Source: Sambucus nigra (taxonomy: Eukaryota; Streptophyta; Magnoliopsida; Dipsacales; Adoxaceae). From it: 64,000 bases of DNA. How positions within the stretch are numbered: the stretch's first letter is position 1; each line of letters starts with the position of its first letter. Under the pieces are notes generated by a model that worked only from the letters and a program-made list of their open reading frames with translations, searched no databases and was not told where the DNA came from. Positions 20,857-35,229 of the stretch are shown piece after piece. The translations under genes were made by a program, and so were the position numbers. The stretch covers positions 25,059,917-25,123,916 of the forward strand of contig OX422221.1 in assembly GCA_949130495.1 (NCBI GenBank). Reading direction: 5' to 3'.

Positions 20857-23751
20857 GTATGACATACTCACTTGATCATAAATTAATAGTCGTATTAATA
20901 GTCGTGTTTCTAAAAAGTATTATATAAAGCTAGGTGACATTTGTTACTCATCCGAACCTAGAAATATTACACTGTTACTAAAACATATTATATATATGAC
21001 TTGCATTAAAAGCTTTTCATCATTTTTAGGAGAATAAATTAGGAAAGTAAGAACCTTTCTTATAATTTTTTACTTTCAGTGGCTACTATTAATTTTGGAC
21101 AGAAGGAGTAATTTATTAGTTCTTTTCCTATTTCTTGTGTTGAATATTATTTTTTAAGTTTGACCAAATTGGAAAGTTTAGAAATGAGCGAACTACCTTT
21201 TTAACATTGAAATTGAGAAGACTACTTTGTGTTGATTAAATGATCATAAAAAATTGAGATGGAGGTTTAGTCGGGTAGTTTGACCTTGGGTATATTAGAG
21301 GAAGACGAAAGAGTAACACACAAAAAGACCATAGGAAGGTCAGGTAGGAAGGATGTAAACACATTTTTCCTGAAGAATTGGAAATATATATAAAAAAACT
21401 TCCTTTGCAATTAGAAAGATGAGGTATAATATGCCTTACCTCTTGAAAAATAGCAATCCAAATATGGTATGAATGTAGAATATGAATTAAACACTCATAA
21501 CTCCTCATTAATATTTGATTAGGTTCAATGAAGGATCGTATCATTCTAAGAAGGAAACGTTGTTAGGCAGGGATTCTCATAAAGGAACAACGATAAAACT
21601 AGGAAATACCTATTCTAATTATGACACAAGTCCCTTATTCGAAATGCAAATTAAAATAATAAAGTAATTTAAAAATAACCGCCCTTTCCTCTCACTATCC
21701 GGGCCAAAGGTTCTTAAAAGCGTGAGGCGTGATCAAGACGTGTAGAGGTCAAGCTTTGAGAGCCTGGGCATAAAAAGGCGTTTTCCTTTTTTTATTATTT
21801 CAATTATTCTAAGACTATTAATATGAAAAAAATAATACATACCTTATGTTTGAAAATATATTTGTATGTTTGGTAGCCATTTTTCTAATGTGCATGCTCC
21901 ATACTCAATCACAAAATGAATTTCTCAACATTTAATAAGCAATCTACAAAATATATTTTTCATCATTCAATAATCAATATACACAATGTATTTTTCATCA
22001 TTCAATAATAAATACAAAGTGATTCAATATAATAAATGCATTTTTCACCTTTCAAGTGAAATCGATAGTCTTTTGGTCAGAATTCGATGGACCAGGTTAG
22101 TTTGTTTTTTTGGATGAGCGGTAGAAAGGTTTGGGTTATTGTTTGCCTTTTAATTATTTTGGGTGAGATATTAGTCCGGTTTGTAAAAAAGAGGTTATTA
22201 AAAGTCGATATCATTTCACTAAATCTTTTTTTCAAAAGAAATGGTGCCTTAAGCCATTTACTAAGAATAAGGCATTTCTGCCAAGCTTCAAGCCTAGGTG
22301 TACCGTTTAAAACACTAGTCAGGCCACAAGGTGCACCGTTAGAACACTGGCTAGGCCCCCACTATCTATAAAGAGAATTTCGGTGCACAATTTAACCTAG
22401 GCCTCGTAACCCTTCAAATCTAATGCAGTCATGCCAACACAGAACCGTCAATTCTGATTGCCAAGTGCTTTTCTTGTGTACACCAAGTCTAACTTAAGAC
22501 ATCGACGAATCTGTTCATAGCACAATCATTCACCCTCCATTATGCAAAACAAAGAGTCCAACGAAAATCCTAGTTCAAATAATGTGCATCCCATATCTAA
22601 GCATCCCGCCTGACTTCTGGCCAATGACTAGTTCAAATCCAGGGGATGCCTTTGAACAATCTTGATTACACCCTCTCCTTACAGAGTTACTGTTAAAAGA
22701 AGTGTCCCTCAAATATTTCATAAATGTCTTTTACAGAATAGATACACGAACACAAGCTATATATTGACCTTTATTACATAACAACCTAACAAACTTCCTA
22801 ACCCCCAACCCCACATGGCATAAGTCGTCCACTCATGTGTGTCCCGTTGTCACAATCAATTAATAGCCACAAATTCCAACAATTCTCCACCTTGGTTGTA
22901 TAATCAAGACTTCAATCCAAATACTGGTTTCTTTCAAGTTCCTTGTCTCACATCCTGATCTGAAGAAAGTTTTGACAATGTCCTAACTTTGTTGTTGGTT
23001 AGGCCTTTTATCAGTATATCTGAAGGATTATCTTCAGTTGGAACTTTTCCAGCTTCACAGCTCTCGCTGAGATGACTGGACGAATAAGTTTGGAACTTTC
23101 ATGGTACATTTGATTTTTACTCAGGTGCAAGGCAGTTTCACTATCATTGAGTACCATCACCGAGTCTTGTACCACACCAAGTTCACATGCCAAACCTTTG
23201 AACCATATTTCATCCTTAATAGCCTCAGTACATGCTATATATTTTACCTCAGTTGTGGAAAGAGCCACAACTGACTGTAACGAGGCTTTCCACCTGACAA
23301 TGAAATACATAACCTGTTTGTTATCTCCCGCTATCTAAATCTCTTACTTAGTGAGAATCTAAAAAAATAATTAATCCTTTCTTAATACTTGAATCATTCC
23401 CATATAGCAGACCAACTCCAGAAGTCTCTTAAACATATCTTAGTGTCCATTTTATAAGTTTCCATGGCTTAATATACTTGCTAACCACAATTACACCATG
23501 CTTGAATAAGGCACTTTTGATGTGCATCCCCATCAGTCGTAGGAGCACAATCTTTCAATGTTTGGAAGTTTGAAATGTTGTGATATCGAAGTGCTTATTG
23601 GCTTAACATCCTTAAACTGTTAAGGATATTAGATATCATGCATAGCCCCACGTTGAAAATAAGTTTGAAAAAAAGTCATCAGTTAAGACTTATTGACATG
23701 TGCTATTAAAAAGGGGCTTTATAAATTTAGGGGCTATTAAAAAGGAGCTTT

Positions 23752-23986
23752 GTAAATTTAGGACTTATTGTAATAGGTATTTTGAAAATAGGACAACAAA
23801 TATTTTATTTATGGTTTTAGTCCCTATTTTTTAATAAAGCCGTTGTCGCGAACCCATATTCATAAAACGTCAATCAATTACAGCATGCCACGTGTCCCTT
23901 TAATTTGAAAATAGGGACTAAAAATGGAAACGAAACATTTGTTGTCCTATATCCGTAATCAATATTATTTGAAGTCCTAAAATTAC
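23752..23986. mobile_element. Foldback MITE, unit 2
   Basis: Same insertion as in unit 1, 235 bp, same flanks. Confidence 0.75.
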
Positions 23987-24069
23987 ATAATCTATATTAA
24001 AAAGGGGCTTACCTTGTGTTTCTCCTTTGATGTAGGAACAACTCTTTATAAGAGCTATATTGTTTTAAG

Positions 24070-24676
24070 TAGACCGGTAAATTGAGCGCCCGAGGCCCGA
24101 AGCCCGCCCGTTCGGCCCGCTATTTTCGGGCCGAGCTTTATTTGAGTTTGAGCCGAGCTGAGTCGACCCTGAGCCAAAATTTCAAGCGCGAATGAATTTC
24201 GGGCCGAGCTTGAGCCGGACCTTGCCAAACCCGAATTGGGCCCGAAGCCCGAACTTCATATTTCCAAATAAATAAATAAATAATTTATATAGTTGCTCAA
24301 GTCACAATAGGCCTTTGTTAGTGATCAAATGTTGCTAAATGTATGAAATTTGATAGGCATTTGTAGGTTTTCACTCTTATTTCCCTTGTTTTAATTTAAT
24401 ACATTTCATAATTATATATTTTATTTCATGAAATATCAAATAGATTTTAATGTGTAATTTTTTTCATGATGGAAATACAGGAACAAAAAATTAATTCAAA
24501 CTTTTTTAGCAAAAAATTGAAATCGGGCCCGAAGCCCGTAATATATATGAGCCGAGTTCGGGTCTAGGTGGGAAAAAATAATTCAGGTTGAGCTCGGGCT
24601 TGAACATGGGTAAGTGAGTTCGGGCCGACCCTGAGCAACTCCAAGCCCGGCTCACCCAACCCGATTTACAACCCTA
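24070..24676. mobile_element. hAT-like non-autonomous element, 607 bp, unit 2
   Basis: Same insertion and length as in unit 1; the right end here reads ACAACCCTA. Confidence 0.8.
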
Positions 24677-27196
24677 ATTTTAAGTTTGTAAACCGTAGGG
24701 CTTGTTTTGCTGCTATACAAAGGCAACCTTGAATTCAATAAAATACTAAGAAGAGTTACAGAAACTGAGTATTGAGTTATTAAATTCTACAAAAACAAAA
24801 TCTTTCTTAAGTATACACACTTATTCTTCTTTCCCTCTCAACACAAAATCCATTGGTTGACTCATGTAGAATTTCTCTTCCAATTTACCATATCGAAATG
24901 CAGTCTTACCATCCGTTTGTTCTAACTTAAGGTCTTGAGTTGCTACCAAAGCCAATAACCTTCGCCCTATGTGAACCTCTTTTCCACAAGCGTAACATTG
25001 TACCCTATATTTTCACTTAAAACCCCATTTTCACCCTACAATCTTTTGCTTAGCAGGCTGGTCAACTAGAATTCAGGTTTTATTTTTATGTGGGGAATTA
25101 ATTTAAGCGTCTATAGTAATTTTTTTTTCAAAAGAGGATTAGTCAGCTTCTATAGTAGCTATCCATTTTTCTTTATCTTTTATACTTGTTACTTCCTTAT
25201 AAAAACTTGGTTCTTCATCAATTATTTCTGAAACATTCAAGGAAAAAGAGAATATGTCAGCATAACCATATCTGTTAGGTGATTTTACCTATCTCTTTTG
25301 TCTATCCTTTTCTAAACAATAAGTATTCAATAAACTATAATGACCTGGCTGAACTTCAGATTCACAATGATCTTTTGATGGTTGTTGATCATTAGAATCA
25401 GTTTTCGTGTTCCCTTATTGCTCCACCTCAAACTCCAGTCTATCACTTGTGTGTATACTTCTACAACTTTTCCTGTTTCCCCTCTCATATCATCTTTGTA
25501 CATCTCATTTTCACTGAATACACTAGCAGTCCTTGGTTTTTCAGAATTCAGACTCCGGATCTTGTATCCTCTCACTCCATGTAGATACCCAATAAAAACA
25601 CACTTTATAACTCGATGATCACGCTTTCCCTACTTTTTGTGTACAATGCAATGGACCTAAAAAATCTCAAGTTTTCATATTTATCAGGCTCATTGGAACC
25701 CAATTCCAATGGAATTTTGAAGTCAATAGTAGATGAAGGCATCAATTGATCAAATAACAGGTAGTCTCCTTTTGCCCATAACACCTTAGGCAAACCATAG
25801 TGTAAAAACATATACCTCACTCTTTCCATAATTGTCATATTCATTCTCTCAACTAGTCCATTTGGTTTAGGTGTACCTATTATTGACAAATGTCTGATGA
25901 GTCCTTTCTTAGTATTTAGTGAGAATATCATATCAAAATTCCCAAAGAAAAAAAAACTCCCCCACGACATTCTTCTCCCTCAAACCAACCTCATTCCTCC
26001 TCAACCTATCCACCCCAACAACTCCCAACTGGAAAAACCCTAGGAAACCAACCCTAGGGTTGCGCAGTCCCCTCGTGGGCCTCTTTAAGGGTGGCCCCTC
26101 CCCTTAGGGTTTGGATTCAAGGATCACGCTGCCTAATTTTTATTTCTTGACCGGATGTCCTCATTTTTAAGACTGATTTCTCTGGACTAAATAGACTCTT
26201 ATTATGGACCTATGAAGTGGTAGATTATTGGTATGATTTTTCCTCATTTGGAGCAGTAACCTGTTTTGGGTATTTGGCTCTATCCGTAACAAAGATTGAA
26301 TTATTCAAAGTGGGGTCCGAAAAGGAAAGATGATTGAACTAATCAAAGGAGAAGGATCGCAAGGAGGGATGTCTGCTTACTTATATAATACCGGTGTGTT
26401 TCCTAAGTATAGTTCACAAGGGTACGCGTAGTGGTTACAACTCTAACCTCCAAGCCAAATGTTCCCAATCATAGTTGAAGGTATTAACCGAAACTGCTAC
26501 AACCTTGCTAAGTTGACTAGGTATCACAGGGCACTAAACCGAGTCCAGTCATGAGTTCAGAAATAAACTAAATTGAACTCATATTAAATATCGGTGACTC
26601 ATCCCAAATAGGCATAAATACCGAATATTCAGCTAAAAACTGAGTATTCAACCTAAATATCGGCTTCCACTTGCGACTCGTTTGGTTGTTTTCTATGTAA
26701 TTTGTCTCATTTAGCATAGATGTTTTAACTAGGGGTAAGATATATTTATATATAAAAGTTTATAATTTGCAATTTCTTTCCATATTTTTCTACTAAAATC
26801 ATTTGGAAATTGTGTGCTTATTATTTTTGGAACGATTCAATTGACAAGTGCACCATGGGCAATTATATCAGTTTGATAATGCTATGCATATTAAATGATA
26901 TCATTACCTAATTAATCAAAAATATTATACTTGTTTTTCTTTGCTTTAAATAAAAAAATATTGGGCTCTTTAAATCGCATATCGTTGCGTGTTGCCTAAA
27001 GTAGATGCCCATACCGAGTTAAAATATTAGCAGGCCAATAAATTGCTAGTTTAGACTATGGGAGTCTCGTGGGTCTTGCCATTTCCACGACAAAAATTTA
27101 GTTGTTTATCTATTTGGGTAGAAATAGATAAACAACACTGATATTTTATTAAGTGCGGAAAAATGTTTTTGTTTTAATTTTCTAGTTTGTTTTTTA

Positions 27197-28795
27197 ACAA
27201 CACTGATATTTTATTAAGTGCGGAAAAATGATACTTGATACATGAGCGTGACTTAGCTACTTATATACAAAGAGTCCAACGAATATGTCTCCTAACTGTC
27301 CCTAGAAACAAGCTAAATTATAAGCCATCCCATTAGTATAGGAGGAGAGTTTGAAACATTCAACATTCTTCAAATAAACACATGCATGATTATAACAATA
27401 GGTATGACTATTGCATCAAATATCTTGTATCAGGTAGCTCCACATTTGCAGCTTTTATGTGGGTCCATTGGAGTTCTAGTTTGGCCGAGATTTTAGCCAA
27501 GGCATGCAGCTGGGTTAAGTTGGTTCCTTATATTTTTCAGTACTCCCCCCACAAGTGAAGGTGGGGTGCATAGCACACACCAAACTTGTCTTGAAGACAC
27601 AGTACTATTCTCATTAATTTAAAAATAACACGCATGGACTTTTTTAAAGGCATATCATTAGTAACCACACGCATGGTTAATTTGTTTTTTGGATAACACT
27701 CCCCCTCAAGTGAAGGTGGGGTGCAACGTACACAACAAGATTGTCTCGAGGAAACTGAAATTGCTTGGTTGATAAAGGTTTGGTTATGAGTTCCATCAAA
27801 CCAAGTGAAAAGATCTCCACTAAGACCAAAAACATTGAAAATTTTCAAACAGTAGATTCTAAAATTGCTGAGTTGACTAAGGTTTAGTTATGAATGCGAT
27901 CAAACCGAGTGAAAAAATCTCCACTATCATCCAAAACCTTGAAAATAATCGGAACCCATATGATTTCCGCCGAGTTACATACAATGGCGCGATAGTCAGC
28001 TTCATAAAAAAATATATAAGGTCTCTTGGACAGTAATGAGCTTGATCAAAATTGATTCAGAGGCTTAATTATCGATTTTGGCTGGATCAACACTTGTGAT
28101 GGGCCACTTTTTCAAAATGAACTCGATCACAATGGATTCAGAGGCTCTATGCTTCGTAGGCTTGATCAAGATGGATTCAGTGTCAGTGAGTTTTTTAATG
28201 ATGGTAGCAAGAAAGTCAATAATTTTTTTTTAATTGATTATTTTTTTTATACGAAAGAATATTGAGCGTGACATCAATGGATTCACATGTTCATATCTGA
28301 GATGGTAAGGACACAAAGGAATTCACTATGAAGCTTTTGAATTTCCAGGCATCTTCAAAGGTTGACATATAGCCAAAGGATACTCTTAACAACTCCAATC
28401 AGTTTTCCATGTAATATATCATGATCATCCCAGCACACGTGTCTAGCTTCAATCTTGGTAACAAGAAAACCAACGTACTTCGCACATGCACCAGGATTGC
28501 AAAAGCATCCTTCCTGTCACAGAGTGTACTCCATAAATTGTGCCTGCTCTCATTATCACGCCTTAATGCAAAAGCATATTCCTCTCAGCGATGTTGTATC
28601 ACTTTTGTGTCCGGCGGACGGTAGCAATAAATGGTGGCTACCATCGCCGGAGAAACGGTGTTACGTATGGACTACCAGGATCAGTAATAATAGTCGCTGA
28701 GAGTTTTATTGCTCTGATACCATGTAGGAGTTTAAGATTATAAAAGAAGGAATAACAACACTGATATTTTATTAAGTGCATAAAAATGATACTTT
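27197..28795 (-). mobile_element. Internally deleted copia-type LTR element, unit 2
   Basis: Same element as at 7,122-8,721 with minor substitutions. Confidence 0.7.
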
Positions 28796-29166
28796 GTTTA
28801 AATTATTTATTCAAAGAACATTATATCTAAAACATGATCAGGTTTTTTACATTTTCAGAATTTATATTTTCTGTAAGACATAGCTAGACGTAATGTGATG
28901 CTCCTATAACATGCTTCTTCTGAATTGAAACTTTTCTTCTCGATGGTCTTTAATAATTTTAAGTCCCTCTTTATTAACAAGGTATTTGACTGCTAAATGA
29001 TAAAAAAATATGTTGCCTTCATGAAAAGTGTTTAGCACCTGAATAGATGAGGGGTTATGAGCGAGGCTTCTATATTTGTAATTGGATTCAGTATGCAGTT
29101 CACCATGTGCCACTTAAGTATTAGTTAATTTAGTTTGTTGAAACAGAGGAATATACTTTAGATTCT

Positions 29167-29300
29167 GTACTTTTAGGACTTAAAATAATATTGATTATGG
29201 ATATAGGACAACAAACATTTCGTTTTCATTTTTACTCCCTAATTTCAAATTAAAGGAACATGTGGCATGCTGTGATTGGTTGACGTTTTATGAATATGGG
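29167..29300. mobile_element. Half copy of the foldback MITE family, unit 2
   Basis: Same as unit 1, just upstream of exon 3. Confidence 0.65.
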
Positions 29301-29402
29301 CCCGCACTAGCTTAGTCCTTTAAAATAGCTAAATATCTCAACACCTTTATTTAGTGCTATAATAATATATGACAATAGAGAATGACAAAGGTTGCAATGC
29401 AG

Positions 29403-29467
29403 GTGTGGAACATGTTAGGGGAGATATGTTTGAAAGTGTTCCCAGTGGAGAGGCCATTTTTATGAAG
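29403..29467 (+). pseudogene. OMT copy 2, exon 3
   Basis: Identical in reading to exon 3 of copy 1 ([21 protein letters not shown]), with acceptor ATGCAG and donor GTAATT. Confidence 0.88.
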
Positions 29468-29755
29468 GTAATTTTAAATCCTGCACTAACAAGCTCTTAG
29501 GTTGTGTTTAATAGGATTCATTGGAAACAATTTACAAGGCAAATAAGATTCTTGAGACTTCCGAATCTTTTGGTGTCTTTATTTGCATGTATATACATTG
29601 GAAATGTTTTCAAACTTACACCATGGTACAACTAGGTTAAGCACATTGTACAAATTTTTCTTGCAAAACTTTTCTTTGGGGGAGGGTGGTAAGAAAAAAT
29701 GTCCAACAAAATATTTTCCTGTCAATTTTTCATCCCTCCATATGAAACACAACCT

Positions 29756-29758
<3 letters not shown>

Positions 29759-29811
<53 letters not shown>

Positions 29812-29813
29812 CA
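29759..29813. repeat. (AC)n(AT)n microsatellite, unit 2
   Basis: Longer AC and shorter AT part than in unit 1, followed by CTAGCAAATACCC. Confidence 0.95.
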
Positions 29814-30059
29814 CTAGCAAATACCCTAGCAAATACCCGACACTTGGGGGTCCTTTTGCTAGGCCCAATTGTTGGAACAATGTGACATTTGTTGTTGAAT
29901 GAAGATTTGTCTACCATTTTGTGTGTTTGATTGTCCGTATTTTTCATTGCAAATTTTTTAGACATATCATATCAACATTCATATTTTGTCATCCAGTTGG
30001 GAAATATTTTCACACAATTTTTGTTCACCTATACATGATGGCAAGGTTTTCTCAAAAGT

Positions 30060-30712
30060 GAATTTTTTTTTTCTAGGTTAATTTTTTTTAATTTTATCAA
30101 AACCTATTTTTAAATGTTTTTTAATTTTTCGTTAAAACTATTTTCTGTTTGCGATCCTGGGGGTGTCTAAAAACTGTTTTTCACTAAAACTATTTTTTGT
30201 GTTGAATATTTTTTTTCTAAAAATGTTTTTTCAGGAAAAAATGTTTTTCGTTAAAAAAAAATGTTTTTTTCCAAAGCGGTTTTTTATTATTAAATTGCTT
30301 TTTTCTTAAAAACTATTTATATTTTATTTATCCTAAAAACAATTTTTTTAAATGTTTTTGACTAAAACATTTTTCTAAAAAAATGTTTTTCACTAAAAAC
30401 TAATTTTCATTTAAAAAAATATTTTTATTATTATTAAAATTTTTTTTTCATTAAAAACTATTTTTTGTGAAATTGTTTTTTTTACTTAAAATTGTTTCAC
30501 TTGCGGGCTAAAAAATATTTTGTGTTAAAACTACATTTTTTTTTTGTTATAATTGCTTCACTTTTTGGCTAAAAAATATATTTTTAAATGTTTTTTATTG
30601 CAAACTATTTTTCTTAAAAAAACTATCAGTCCCTCATTGTTAAAAACTAATTTTAAGCCCTGTTTTTTTATGTGCATTGTTTTTTTTTGTTGTTAAAAAC
30701 TATTTGCCCCTC
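30060..30712. repeat. T-rich degenerate repeat tract, unit 2
   Basis: Same tract as in unit 1 with small indels. Confidence 0.75.
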
Positions 30713-30774
30713 GTTATGAGTTGTTTAATCAGGTGGCATCAAAGATATTCTACCAGAAATAGTATACGGAAGAC

Positions 30775-32001
30775 TAGGGGTGGTAAACGGACGGATACGG
30801 ATCAGATACCATATTTTTGATATCCGTATCCGCTATATGAATGTACTATCCGTATTTGTATTCGTATCCGCCTGGATAGTTAAAACAACTATCCATATCC
30901 GTATCCGCTCGGATACCTCGGATTCGGATAATATCCGTATCCGTTTACATTATTTAACCATAAAAAAAAATAACAATTAAAATATAAAATTCAATGAAAT
31001 TAAATGAAATTCAATCCAATCCAAATAAATATGTAACAAAATTACTACCTCCTAACTTCAACAATTATGGATTCCATAATAATAGTATCATTCCATAATG
31101 ATAATATCGCTTAAAGTCATCCATACTTTACAACCATATAAGCTTAAAGCCATCCAAAAAAAATTACAGTTGCATTCCATGACAATAGAAATAAATATGC
31201 ACATTTTAGATTAATCAAATTTATTGAGAATGATAACCTCATGGACCTTTTGTCTTCAAAACATACTGATATTTTTATTTTAATAAGTATACATTTTTAT
31301 TTTGTATATAATATACATATTGTTAACTTCAGTTCTCATTACAATCAAAACCATCTCTTTACTTTTATGTTTCTCTCTTACATTCTTTTCGGTTTCTCTC
31401 TTACATTTATTTATAATTAAGGAAACTAACGAACAACCACATGAGAGTTTATTTTCTCTTATTTTGTACGAAGGAGAAATGAAACGAAATTACTTTTTTT
31501 TTAGTGGAGTATATGTTCTTTAGTCGATGTATGTTGTGTGTGATAAGGTGTATTGTAACTTTAGTGTAACTCCTTGATAATATACCCAATTAAATAATAA
31601 TACATGAAATTTTATAATATACCCAATAAAACAACAACTTAGGGTGTTTTTGTTTTGAGTTGAGTATGTGTTTAGTTTGTTTTGGGAATAAACGATTAAG
31701 ATTTGTTTTAATATTATTTTATTAGTAATACTAATACTAATATTATTAGTAACATTTTAAACATATATTTGACGGATACGAATATCCGATAAAACGGATA
31801 TCCGATAAAATGGATACTCCGCATCGGATACGGATTATCCATGTCGGATACTAGTACTATCCGTATCCATATCCGTTTTCTCGGATATTTTTAAAGACTA
31901 TCCATATTCGTATCCGTTTCCATATTTGCGGATAAATATCCGCAAATTCGGATTCGGATATCGGACGGATGCGGATTTTCGAATATCCATTTACAGCCCT
32001 A
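30775..32001. mobile_element. hAT-like non-autonomous element, 1,227 bp, unit 2
   Basis: Same insertion, same length and same CGGAAGAC duplication (30,767-30,774 and 32,002-32,009). Confidence 0.88.
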
Positions 32002-33566
32002 CGGAAGACTAACCCCCAAATATATCAAAATTGAAAAAAAAAAATCTGTAATACAGTGTCTCGTATCTGACACCTCAGGAAGTGGGAACAAAAATGATGC
32101 ACATGACATGCTAAAGAGCTCCATCTTTTTAATGGTGTATAACCAAGCACAGAGGGTAGTTTTTTCTCAAGCAAACAACCTAGAGAAAGTATATCTAAGG
32201 TATTTTGAACCCCAAAACAAAATGTAAACACCATATTAGTACCCGTAAAAAAAACAAATAGAAAATATAAGCAACAAAGAGCGCAGCATACATAAAAATT
32301 GAAAATAAATAGTTAAAAAAAATATAAAGATCAAACAGCGACAACATACACCCTCAAGCCTGGTGGTTGCTTGAAAAATCTAATTTTGAGCTCCATTTTT
32401 ACCCAAAATAACCATCATAATAGTAAAAGTTGAATAAGAAAATAAATAAGAAGGGGCACAATCATAGTAAAAGTTGAATAAGAAAATAAATAAGAAGGGG
32501 AACAATCATATAATACACCAGTTTCCACTACATTTATGCACATATTAAAAAATGTAAATATATAAAACTATAAACCCGGTAAGTATACAACGAATCAAAA
32601 TCATACAAAATATATAGACTAACCTCAAAGCAAGCAAATGTGAAAGAAAAAATGAAGTCCGAAAAATACATCAAATCACTACCTCTGGCAACAAAAACAA
32701 ATGGCAAGGAACAACCTCGATCCAATTCCTGCCACGTGAAAATATAAAACTATCAGCACAACAAAGTACCAACGAAATTTATGAATTTTTAAGGGACTTT
32801 TGATTAACCATTTTTGTCAAGCTCGTTCTCTCTACAGTTGTTTTCTTCCTTCAATTCCTCTCAAACGCCTTTGCTTCCTCTACAGTTTCTGTCATATATA
32901 TATATATATAATAATGCTCTCGTGCGGACTAGTCCACATTTTAAAAATGCGGACCGGACATATATATATATATACATGAGTTAAACAACACTGCAAACAT
33001 CTTATAATGCCTTTTTTGGTATGTGTTATGCAATGGAGGATCTTAAGTAATGATAATGTGGGCAACTTCCCACCTTCATTTTTTGGGAAAATAAAACTAG
33101 CTACAAAAGTTTGTGGTGTAAATAAAAACTTTGCATCTTTGACCACCTTGAAGCGAAAAATTACCTATTTTAAATGTTTTTCATTGGTTACTATAACGGT
33201 TTGTTTCATCTATTGTAATTTTTCCACTGAATATGTTAAGCACACAATATTGCATTCATCGTAATTGTATGTGTTACACATGAAAATATGATGCGACCGG
33301 ACACCACTTCCACAGTAGAATAAATTGTGTCCATCTAGGTGCTTTTATAATGAAAATGAAGATCACTCCTCAAATATTTTCTCTAGCGCGTTTTAAAATA
33401 TTTAAAGGATGTTGTTATTTATTAAATTTTTTTATCAAACATTATATTTTTTGCTTATCCTAATACGAGTTTCTCGATGCATCACTGGTTGTGTGACGGT
33501 ATTTAGGATTATTGTTTTGTGATTGGATAATGTAATATGTGGTACTTGATAATGTTTTTTCAATAG

Positions 33567-33863
33567 TGGACACTTCATGACTGGAGTGATGATCATTGCA
33601 TGAAATTGCTAAAGAACTGCTACAAGGCATTGCCGTATGATGGTAAGGTAATAGTTATGGACGCCATTCTTCCTGTGATTCCCGACACTAGTGCATCTGA
33701 AAAGAGCACGATGCAAATCGACCTTGTTGTGATGACTCATTACCAGGGAGGAAAAGAGCGCACTGGACAAGAGTTTTTTGCTTTAGCAAAAGGAGCTGGA
33801 TTTGCAGGCATTAGATTGAAGTGCCTTATCTTCAACTTATGGGTCATGGAGTTTTACAAGTAG
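33567..33863 (+). pseudogene. OMT copy 2, exon 4
   Basis: Acceptor TTTTCAATAG; stop TAG at 33,861-33,863. Reads [10 protein letters not shown] (I265T) and GGKERTGQEF (E330G). Catalytic H267, D295 and E327 are kept. Confidence 0.88.
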
Positions 33864-34904
33864 GTGACTTGTTAGTGATCCATATTTCATGTTAAAAACT
33901 ACTATTCGTCTTATGATAATCAATAATTTTGTACGAGTAATTTTGGAGGGACTCACAAATCCTATGCCTAAATCAGACCCGCTGAGTTATCAAAAGGGCA
34001 TTGGTTAGTGTTTTTAGTAGATCTCAAAGTGGATCTCACACATTAACCAATATATGACTACAACATCATCTCGGTCTGATTTCTTAATTTGTGCGTTTCT
34101 CTAAAATTGATAATTTCATAAAAGCTTTGTTGTTGTCTTAGTATCGACTTTAAATCAAAGTTGGAATTCTATTTTTGTAAGATAAACATCATCCCATTCT
34201 ATTACTTACTTTGTAATTCTCCTAAGCATGTATCGATTTAATATTATGGTGGGTGGGACTTGAATGTGTGTTATGTGTGGAGAGAAAGTGATAATAAATA
34301 TCGTCTTTTTTTCTCGTGCCCATTCTCAAATACGATTTCGAGAGTTGTCCCCAAGAAATGTGTTTTGTGATCAGATGTTGTGCTTTCTCAGAATACCATA
34401 GTGGAAAATTAAAGTGTGAAGTTAAGTTATAGGCAATGTATCAATGTCTTGTTTTTTAAACTCTTGACATGAAATATAAGACGTTATTACTTGTTGTAGA
34501 CTTTTCGAAAAGTGAAAAAATTCCATCGAAATGAGCACTTAGAAGAACATAGTGTAAAGCAAAGATAGGTAGTGTTTTTTGCCAATATTGTTTCTAACGT
34601 GATTGGCACCAAAGCATTTCTAGTATTTTTTTATAAATAAATGGATGGAGGGACAACAAATTATGAAGGGATTTTGAGCTCAAATATATCTCTATAAAAG
34701 TGATAAGTCAGAAGATCTTTTGAACATTGATTAGCATGGAAGAATTACTCTTAATTCTATGAGAAATATTAAAGGTCTGTTTGATTATGAATTTAGAAAA
34801 TATGCTTTAAAAACTAATTTTGAGACTAATTTTATAAACTAGTATTTCGAAATTTTCTAGCATATGTTATAATTGATCAACATTTATATGGTTGGATGGC
34901 ATTT

Positions 34905-35229
34905 TGTAACACTCCATATTTATGAGTTTTGAGAATTAAATAATTTGGTTATTTTAAATTATACACGTGTCATTGAATTAAATATTATGTGTTTATTAAA
35001 ATAATAATTGGGAGAGATAATTATTAGTATTTACGGAATAAAGTTACTATGTGAATAGTAAATAACTTTCAATAATTATTATACGTCATAGCGAGTGATA
35101 TCGACGTGACTGTGCTATAGCTCAACCGGGAGTCGCTTGTAGACTATATGAAGGTCGAGATGGGAAATTTATGTCTTTTTGTCCCAAATTTGATTTATTT
35201 AAAGTTCCTTGAATTTACAGGGTGTTATA
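34905..35229. mobile_element. Hybrid LTR-like sequence at the unit 2/unit 3 junction
   Basis: Same 325-bp structure as at 14,873-15,197, with the same join point (35,172/35,173). Confidence 0.65.

Larger units (their letters stand above)
23618..24791 (+). mobile_element. Solo LTR carrying two nested insertions, unit 2
   Basis: Same structure and site as in unit 1; nested elements at 23,752-23,986 and 24,070-24,676. Confidence 0.8.
22365..25916 (-). mobile_element. Degenerate Ty1/copia retrotransposon, unit 2
   Basis: Same element and same breaks as in unit 1: RNase H remnant at 23,011-23,310, integrase remnant at 25,605-25,910, interrupted by a solo LTR at 23,618-24,791. Confidence 0.8.
17435..33863 (+). 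pseudogene. COMT-like O-methyltransferase, gene copy 2, with nonsense codon in exon 2
   Basis: Exons are 17435..17847, 20546..20856, 29403..29467 and 33567..33863, all with GT-AG borders and the same phases as copy 3 (361 codons if read through). The start ATG at 17,435 (context TCCATGGCA) gives [17 protein letters not shown], the right length for the family. In exon 2, codon 147, GAA in copies 1 and 3, is TAA (20,571-20,573), ending the protein after 146 residues, just past the N-terminal dimerisation domain and before the whole SAM-binding domain. Other changes are I265T, beside the catalytic H267, and E330G. Intron 1 also holds a copy-specific hAT-like insertion. Most likely a recent pseudogene, since no frameshift or splice-site loss is seen. 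A cryptic acceptor at 20,592-20,593 could skip the stop in frame (see findings). Confidence 0.85.
15141..35172. repeat. Tandem unit 2 (complete, about 20.0 kb)
   Basis: Complete repeat unit of 20,032 bp: 5' flank with a foldback element, four exons, and the 3' flank up to the LTR-like junction. It differs from unit 1 mainly by scattered substitutions and microsatellite lengths. It differs from unit 3 by several whole transposon insertions or losses. It carries the nonsense codon in exon 2 and a 549-bp hAT-like insertion in intron 1. Confidence 0.9.
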
